Shown: piece by piece, positions 60,091-64,000 of the stretch
How positions within the stretch are numbered: position 1 is the first letter of the stretch
Layout of the letters: every line of letters begins with the position of its first letter
IMG/VR virus record: IMGVR_UViG_3300009788_000098
Coordinates: 21,244-85,243 of that record
Strand: one strand, 5' to 3'
DNA: 64,000 bases
From: a virus
Position numbers and translations under genes: made by a program
The notes under the pieces: model-generated
Told to the model about the DNA's origin: nothing
The model's database searches: none
Seen by the model: the letters and a program-made list of their open reading frames with translations, nothing else

Positions 60091-60360
60091 TCATTGTGTA
60101 TGATTCTTTCCTCTAAACTTTTCTGCGTATTCAGTAGTAATACTTTCCAGTCGCTCCAAACTTATATGTTGCTTTCCTAGCACCCTTTGTAATATTTTAT
60201 ATACTTCCTCGTCGTCATCAAAATCAAAGTTATATCTTAGGTCACTTGTGTTCCCTTCAACTGCACTCCACAGGAATTTCAATAATTCAGCCCGCATCTC
60301 CGCATAGTATATTTCTCTCTTCATTAGGTCAACTTGGTTTTGCTTTCTAGGTTTGTTCAT
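60091..60360 (-). CDS. 89-residue protein of unknown function
   Basis: MNKPRKQNQVDLMKREIYYA after AAAGGAGAAAATA. Helical, acidic middle (YNFDFDDDEEVYKILQRVLG). Its start overlaps the end of the 60605 frame by one base. No family. Confidence 0.6.
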   Translation of the reverse strand: MNKPRKQNQVDLMKREIYYAEMRAELLKFLWSAVEGNTSDLRYNFDFDDDEEVYKILQRVLGKQHISLERLESITTEYAEKFRGKNHTQ

Positions 60361-60605
60361 TATTTTCTCCTTTTCTTTAAGGTTTTACAAGCACGCAATT
60401 CCCATGTTCTTTGCCTGTTTATCCAGTAGCTAATCATTTCGCTTTGACTTGCCACCCGGCAATCCCTACCGTGGCCCACATCTCCTATCTCATCAAAGTA
60501 TATCCTGGGTCTGGATACTAGCTGCCCCTTGGGGCAACTGTTACTCCTTCTACACCATGGTAGCCGAGCTAATAGTAGTATATCACGATTGTTGGTTAAA
60601 TGCAA
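60360..60605 (-). CDS. weakly supported basic protein
   Basis: About 81 codons from a TTG with no clear ribosome site; the true start may be further downstream. The C-terminus (EMISYWINRQRTWELRACKT) looks helical and coding-like, and the end overlaps the next gene. The promoter at 60679 lies upstream. Confidence 0.4.
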   Translation of the reverse strand: MHLTNNRDILLLARLPWCRRSNSCPKGQLVSRPRIYFDEIGDVGHGRDCRVASQSEMISYWINRQRTWELRACKTLKKRRK

Positions 60606-60678
60606 ACGCCCTCACGAATGAGAGCGCTTACATTAGTAGCTCAAAAGACAAAGCCGTTGCTAAGTCGAGGTTGACTAT

Positions 60679-60707
60679 AGTATACCACAATTTTCCCCCT
60701 ATTGCAA
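60679..60707 (-). promoter_or_regulatory. minus-strand promoter
   Basis: TTGCAA at 60707-60702, 17-base spacer, TATACT at 60684-60679. It drives the 60605 and 60360 genes. TTGCAA is palindromic and might also serve the divergent promoter, with a short 15-base spacer to TACAAT at 60723. Confidence 0.7.
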
Positions 60708-60730
60708 CTCGTACTCTTGCGGTACAATTA

Positions 60731-60754
60731 GGACACGAATTATCCGAATTGTCC
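60731..60754. promoter_or_regulatory. operator-like palindrome, copy 3
   Basis: GGACA 60731-60735, 14 bases, TGTCC 60750-60754, just after a TACAAT -10 box at 60723-60728 that precedes the virion gene at 60780. Inside is a tandem GAATTATCC/GAATTGTCC. Same position relative to -10 as copy 2. Confidence 0.75.
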
Positions 60755-60779
60755 CCGTGAAGGGGAAGGAGTCTACGAT

Positions 60780-61379
60780 ATGCCACCTACCAAGAGAAAA
60801 ATGGGTCAAGGGACTGTACAACCAATGGCTCTGTTCGCTGCTGATGGAACAGCTATTGACTTTGACCATGAACTAATTGCACAAGTACCAACCTCAATTC
60901 TCGTTCCTCACCGTGCTGTCCATTTAGGTGTCACATTCCTGGTGTGCTACAAATCGCCTGAAGGAAGTGAGATAGCCGACAATGCCAGCATTAACTTTAT
61001 TATTAACTCAAGATACTCAATGCACTTGTCTTTTCTAGGTGCTGCTGGCGGTGACGCTGAATTAGCACTTTGGGAAAATACAACCTATACCGACGGCTCG
61101 CTTATCTCGCCACTGAATATGAACCGTGATTCAGGAGCTTATCCCGATGTGGCGCGCAGAGACGTAACTGTAACAGCTTACGGAACTAACCTGCTCAACA
61201 TCTTCCTGCCCGGTGGTACTGGAGGCAACTCGTCAGGTGGAGTGTTGCGACTGGGAACTGAGTTTGTTCTAAGCGCCGATACAAACTACTTGCTGGAAAA
61301 CATCAACCGCGCAGGTCAGGCACAGTCCATGTCACTTCACGCAGAGTGGTACGAAGCAGAACGGGCCGTAATCCCCTAA
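60780..61379 (+). CDS. virion (capsid-fibre/decoration-type) protein
   Basis: 199 residues, GAAGGAG before the ATG. The part MHLSFLGAAGGDAELALWEN, then SPLNMNRDSGAYPDVARRDV, and RLGTEFVLSADTNYLLENIN with a C-terminal HAEWYEAERAVIP is common in phage proteins encoded near capsids. It stands alone on the plus strand but shares an operator with the virion operon. Probably an outer head protein. Confidence 0.7.
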   Translation: MPPTKRKMGQGTVQPMALFAADGTAIDFDHELIAQVPTSILVPHRAVHLGVTFLVCYKSPEGSEIADNASINFIINSRYSMHLSFLGAAGGDAELALWENTTYTDGSLISPLNMNRDSGAYPDVARRDVTVTAYGTNLLNIFLPGGTGGNSSGGVLRLGTEFVLSADTNYLLENINRAGQAQSMSLHAEWYEAERAVIP

Positions 61380-61433
61380 AATCATTCACAATCCCCTGCA
61401 AACAGGGGAAACCCCCTGTAAAGGGCGGGAATT

Positions 61434-61457
61434 GGACAAAAAAGGTCTTATTTATCC
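61434..61457. promoter_or_regulatory. operator-like palindrome, copy 4
   Basis: GGACA 61434-61438, 14 bases, TATCC 61453-61457, one base off the perfect form. An extra GGACA half-site is at about 61463. It lies between convergent genes, so it may be an accessory or looping site. Confidence 0.55.
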
Positions 61458-61460
61458 GAA

Positions 61461-61769
61461 TTAGGACACAATCTCAACCTTGTAGCCAAGTTCCTTCTCG
61501 ACCTCTTCCACAGTCATTTGTTTGGACGCGACTTCTGCATCGTATAAAACCGTGCGATATTCAGGTTTCCAGCACCAGCCAGAACCACCCAAAACCTTAA
61601 CTATCCGATATTGGGGAGCTTCTTTACAAAAGCTAAATATCTCTAGCCGATCCCACCCTCCTTTGTAAATCACCATGTCAGTACCCTGAATAGTATCTCG
61701 TACTATTAATCCAACTTGACCTTCATTTGTTACAATCATCATCCCCGATTTCAAATCTTCCATTTTCAT
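61461..61769 (-). CDS. 102-residue protein of unknown function
   Basis: MKMEDLKSGMMIVTNEGQVG, 8 bases after GGAG. SH3-like start followed by a beta segment (YKGGWDRLEIFSFCKEAPQY) and a helical end (TVEEVEKELGYKVEIVS). No named family. Confidence 0.6.
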   Translation of the reverse strand: MKMEDLKSGMMIVTNEGQVGLIVRDTIQGTDMVIYKGGWDRLEIFSFCKEAPQYRIVKVLGGSGWCWKPEYRTVLYDAEVASKQMTVEEVEKELGYKVEIVS

Positions 61770-61780
61770 AAGCATTTCTC

Positions 61781-61867
61781 CTATCCAAACTGCACAATAC
61801 AGTACGCAATCAGCCCGCATACTGCAACAATCACTACAATTATTAACAATACCGCTTCACCGCCCAT
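61781..61867 (-). CDS. 28-residue membrane peptide
   Basis: MGGEAVLLIIVVIVAVCGLI then AYCIVQFG. Almost entirely one hydrophobic helix. Ends just before the ribosome site of the 61769 gene. Low support. Confidence 0.4.
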   Translation of the reverse strand: MGGEAVLLIIVVIVAVCGLIAYCIVQFG

Positions 61868-61875
61868 GTCATTGG

Positions 61876-62370
61876 TCACAATAACAACTCCTCAAGCGAC
61901 TTCCGCCTCTTGCGACTTGGCTCATCTGCCGCATACCCAAGAGGAGTGAAGGCAATTGGCTCTACCCCCTGCGGCAATCCCAACACATCCCTCGCTACAG
62001 CAACATCAAAAGCTGCAACCCAACAAGTACCCAATCCAAGAGCAGTAGCAGCAAGAATGAGATGATCCATCGCGATGGCAACATCCACCAACATATAATT
62101 AGCCCCGTCACACTTCCGCACCCAAGCTTCCTCCTGCACACCACATATGCAAATAACAATCGGTGCCTGTACGAACCAGTCTCGGTTGAATATACGTCTC
62201 AATTCCTCACCACGCCCCCGCAACACCAACAACCGAAAAGGCTGCCTGTTAGCAGCAGTCGGAGCTAATATAGCAGCTTGCAACACCCTCTCCAAATCCT
62301 CATCCGACACAGCATCCCGGCGATAAGCACGGACACTGTAACGGTTTGTGATAAGTTCTTCAAATGTCAT
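61876..62370 (-). CDS. nitroreductase-family flavoprotein
   Basis: 164 residues, about 40 fewer than typical. NRYSVRAYRRDAVSDEDLER, then APTAANRQPFRLLVL is the FMN-binding signature. GLGTCWVAAFD and TPLGYAADEP complete the family pattern. Reduces nitro or quinone-like substrates with NAD(P)H. Uncommon in phages and probably a host-derived metabolic gene. Its start overlaps the stop of the 62669 gene by one base. Confidence 0.9.
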   Translation of the reverse strand: MTFEELITNRYSVRAYRRDAVSDEDLERVLQAAILAPTAANRQPFRLLVLRGRGEELRRIFNRDWFVQAPIVICICGVQEEAWVRKCDGANYMLVDVAIAMDHLILAATALGLGTCWVAAFDVAVARDVLGLPQGVEPIAFTPLGYAADEPSRKRRKSLEELLL

Positions 62371-62669
62371 TACCGATCCTTTATCAACGCATCAATATCG
62401 TGTTCAAAACTCTTTCTCTTTTTGTAATGCGTGACGATAGACTTTAGCAATAACTGCAATTGTCTCACTTCTTCAATTGACAAAGACACAAGTCGGCATC
62501 CTGCACTACCTCTCATTACTGATATCTCAATTTCTCTATCATGCTTTCCAGACGCAGATATTCTCATATCTCCAATGCTCGTGTTGGCACTGAACTCGCT
62601 TCCCCTTTCCCGCAATATCACAGGTTTAGATACGTTATTCATGTCTGGCATCACTGTGCTCACACTCAT
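62370..62669 (-). CDS. 99-residue protein of unknown function
   Basis: Start MSVSTVMPDMNNVSKPVILR (another possible ATG at 62651). Basic helix at the C-terminus (LKSIVTHYKKRKSFEHDIDA). Overlaps the zinc-ribbon gene by 35 bases. No family recognised. Confidence 0.5.
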   Translation of the reverse strand: MSVSTVMPDMNNVSKPVILRERGSEFSANTSIGDMRISASGKHDREIEISVMRGSAGCRLVSLSIEEVRQLQLLLKSIVTHYKKRKSFEHDIDALIKDR

Positions 62670-63126
62670 CTTTCGACCAGCATCTTTCGCAATAATTAGC
62701 AATGTGCATAATATCAACTGTGTAATCATCTGCCTGTTGGTGACATGTAATATGTTTTGCTATTCCAGAGATTATGGCTTCAAGACGACCAATTTCTTCT
62801 GCCAGCTCATTCTCAATGGGGCGCATTTCAAATATTTCTGTCTGTTTATCATCCTCCATGGTTTGAAATACGAACATTATGTAGCAGTTTTTGCACCTCA
62901 TCTTGCGTTCATCAATCCATTTATAGCCCTTCGCACCGCAAAATGGACATCGCATTTCTTGTATCTCACTCATTATTCTCCTTCCTTTCAGCAAACATCC
63001 TCTGCCTCCTACATCACGTCGCACCTGCCAATATAGCTTGATCCTCTTCCATTCACAATACTCAATATAACAAATCACAGCAAGCGTAATCGGGATATAC
63101 AAAATCGCTAACACAAAGAGTATCAT
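62635..63126 (-). CDS. membrane segment in frame with a zinc-ribbon protein
   Basis: 163 residues from MILFVLAILYIPITLAVICY, which has one membrane helix, then a basic linker, then MSEIQEMRCPFCGAKGYKWI with CPFC and CKNC (zinc ribbon) and a cysteine/His tail. The second part has its own ATG at 62973 after AAGGAAGGAG, so two products may be made from one frame. Confidence 0.6.
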   Translation of the reverse strand: MILFVLAILYIPITLAVICYIEYCEWKRIKLYWQVRRDVGGRGCLLKGRRIMSEIQEMRCPFCGAKGYKWIDERKMRCKNCYIMFVFQTMEDDKQTEIFEMRPIENELAEEIGRLEAIISGIAKHITCHQQADDYTVDIMHIANYCERCWSKDECEHSDARHE

Positions 63127-63245
63127 AACTGTCTTATGTCGTAGTAAATCTTGGAAATACAAATGCCAAGGAAAATACCTAGAGCCAGTCCTAAAAGTAC
63201 ACCAGAGCGATAAATCTCAAAAATTGTTGTTCCGAAATATTCCAT
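63123..63245 (-). CDS. 40-residue membrane peptide (leaderless)
   Basis: MEYFGTTIFEIYRSGVLLGL, then a hydrophobic helix and a short basic tail. Its ATG is 6 bases after a TATACT box. Overlaps the downstream ATG by 4 bases. Confidence 0.5.
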   Translation of the reverse strand: MEYFGTTIFEIYRSGVLLGLALGIFLGICISKIYYDIRQL

Positions 63246-63251
63246 ACTCAC

Positions 63252-63280
63252 AGTATAACACAGGTTGCACAGAAAGTCAA
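63252..63280 (-). promoter_or_regulatory. minus-strand promoter (leaderless)
   Basis: TTGACT at 63280-63275, 17-base spacer, TATACT at 63257-63252, 6 bases before the ATG at 63245. Confidence 0.8.
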
Positions 63281-63339
63281 GAGTGGGACAGTAGGGATCG
63301 GGAAAAGTGGTACGTGTAGTGAGTGACCACCCCACCACC

Positions 63340-63355
63340 TAGAACACATGTTCTA
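63340..63355. promoter_or_regulatory. LexA-like palindrome, copy 1
   Basis: TAGAACACATGTTCTA: TAGAACA and TGTTCTA arms around CA. It fits the Gram-positive LexA pattern GAAC-N4-GTTC. Identical at 63733. It bounds the G-rich segment on the left. Confidence 0.65.
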
Positions 63356-63389
63356 CGGAATCGATACGCGGTCTGCATGGTGTGCGGCT

Positions 63390-63540
63390 CGCGGGCAGGA
63401 CAGGACAGACGGGAGCGGGCAGGGCGTGGGTGTAGACAGGGCGTGAGGGCGTGGGTGTGGTAGTATAGCTGTCTACCGGGGTCGTTATAGATTGTAGGGT
63501 GTGGGCATGGCCGGGTGTGGGCGTGGGCGCCTCTGTATAG
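63390..63540 (+). other. G-rich segment with a G-quadruplex motif
   Basis: The plus strand is strongly G/GT-rich with few C. GGGAGCGGGCAGGGCGTGGG at 63411-63430 is a canonical quadruplex motif with loops of 3, 2 and 3 bases, and more GGG runs follow. No credible gene between 63340 and 63815. Confidence 0.7.
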
Positions 63541-63593
63541 TATAGATAAGTAAGTATAAAGGGTTCGTTATAAGGCTCGTGGTATAGGGTCTC

Positions 63594-63693
63594 TGTGTCA
63601 GGACTCGTGTCAGTGCCGTGTATACTCGCATTGTGTCAGGACTCGTGTTGTGGTATCGTGTCCTGGTATCATGGGCTCGTGTCCTGGTATCAT
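63594..63693 (+). repeat. two 17-bp repeat pairs
   Basis: TGTGTCAGGACTCGTGT at 63594-63610 and 63632-63648; TCGTGTCCTGGTATCAT at 63656-63672 and 63677-63693. They form an array in the noncoding segment between the two LexA-like boxes. Confidence 0.85.
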
Positions 63694-63732
63694 ACATATA
63701 TAATGAAGCAAGTTGACATTGTAAGAGGGAAT

Positions 63733-63748
63733 TAGAACACATGTTCTA
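63733..63748. promoter_or_regulatory. LexA-like palindrome, copy 2
   Basis: TAGAACACATGTTCTA, identical to 63340-63355. The next bases (CAGAA) also match with one change. A weaker relative, AGAACATCTGTGCT, is at 63763. Confidence 0.65.
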
Positions 63749-63814
63749 CAGAACGCCTGTCCAGAACATCTGTGCTAGGCTGCGTAAAATTGGCGTAAAG
63801 GCGCTGTGATTGCC

Positions 63815-63844
63815 TTGTCAAGGGCTATACTTATATCGTATACT
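63815..63844 (+). promoter_or_regulatory. promoter at the right end
   Basis: TTGTCA 63815-63820, 18-base spacer, TATACT 63839-63844; it precedes the gene at 63869. About 70 bases downstream of the second LexA-like box. Confidence 0.7.
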
Positions 63845-63868
63845 ATAGATAGTGAAAGGAGCAAGACT

Positions 63869-63997
63869 ATGACACAGAAACAAAAACTACAGCTTAAAAT
63901 GAAACTCCAACGGAAACACATTACGATATTGCGATCCATGGACAAACGGATTAACAGCGCTGATAATCGACTTGTTAGAATGTCAGGTGTACGCTAA
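63869..63997 (+). CDS. 42-residue basic protein
   Basis: MTQKQKLQLKMKLQRKHITI with Lys/Arg-rich helices, behind GAAAGGAGC. May bind nucleic acid, but too short to assign. More of the operon probably lies beyond the window edge. Confidence 0.55.
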   Translation: MTQKQKLQLKMKLQRKHITILRSMDKRINSADNRLVRMSGVR

Positions 63998-64000
63998 TGA

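Noticed and set aside
63594-63693. CRISPR array
   Set aside because: The 17-bp units occur only twice each, with unequal spacers and no leader or cas genes.

Overview
This window looks like part of the genome of a tailed double-stranded DNA phage (Caudoviricetes, siphovirus-type tail) or a prophage/metagenomic phage contig. The evidence is a full head-to-tail run of virion genes on the minus strand (portal, prohead protease/scaffold, major capsid, connector-type proteins, tail tube, tail chaperone, tape measure, Dit, tail hub, fibres), a GH25 endolysin, tiny overlapping ORFs, several DNA methyltransferases, and no ribosomal, tRNA or housekeeping genes. I did not find a terminase, DNA polymerase, integrase or tRNA, so the genome is probably larger than the window. 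The host is not identified. Strong AAGGAG ribosome sites, sigma70-type promoters (TTGACA-17-TATAAT), a lipoprotein, a GH25 lysin and two Gram-positive-type LexA-like boxes are all compatible with a Gram-positive-like host.

Layout. (1) 1-9.1 kb, plus strand: small accessory ORFs (zinc ribbons, coiled coils, one-helix membrane peptides), a glycosyltransferase, two intact and two decayed DNA methyltransferases, a Rep-like zinc protein preceded by a large RNA pseudoknot, and a lipoprotein. (2) 9.1-13.1 kb: endolysin, a sugar epimerase, and a DinG/XPD-like helicase interrupted by one in-frame TAG. (3) 13.2-28.1 kb, plus strand: a tightly overlapping sugar operon with nucleotidyltransferases (one CDP-glucose pyrophosphorylase-like), SDR epimerases/reductases, C-methyltransferases, a 3,5-epimerase, a PLP sugar aminotransferase, two tandem GT2 enzymes, two B12-binding radical SAM proteins and an ATP-grasp ligase. 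(4) 28.1-28.9 kb: three small genes, including a possible HTH regulator. (5) 28.9-57.6 kb, minus strand: the virion genes, interrupted at 41.9-48.9 kb by a second glycosylation block (a 1072-residue triple glycosyltransferase with an HhH tail, methyltransferases, a kinase-like protein, a DNA methyltransferase) that has its own promoter. (6) 57.7-60.0 kb, plus strand: an HNH endonuclease and a cytosine-C5 methyltransferase that carries a second gene nested in another frame, then a promoter that leads into a heavily folded region without a gene. (7) 60.1-64 kb: small minus-strand genes including a nitroreductase, one plus-strand virion protein, and a G-rich, repeat-rich noncoding segment flanked by two LexA-like palindromes.

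How it may work together. The two sugar blocks could let the phage make and attach its own unusual branched or amino sugar, to virion proteins or to DNA; the target cannot be read from sequence. The main virion promoter (57.66 kb, minus) and the promoter of the separate virion gene at 60.78 kb share a 24-bp palindrome, GGACA-N14-TGTCC, placed over the predicted start site, with two related copies at 52.15 and 61.43 kb. This suggests a common late-gene switch. Two minus-strand promoters (41.9 and 52.1 kb) drive a conserved short leader that ends in an intrinsic terminator just before the gene, which suggests attenuation or antitermination. Several genes start within 7 bases of a good -10 box and are predicted to be leaderless.
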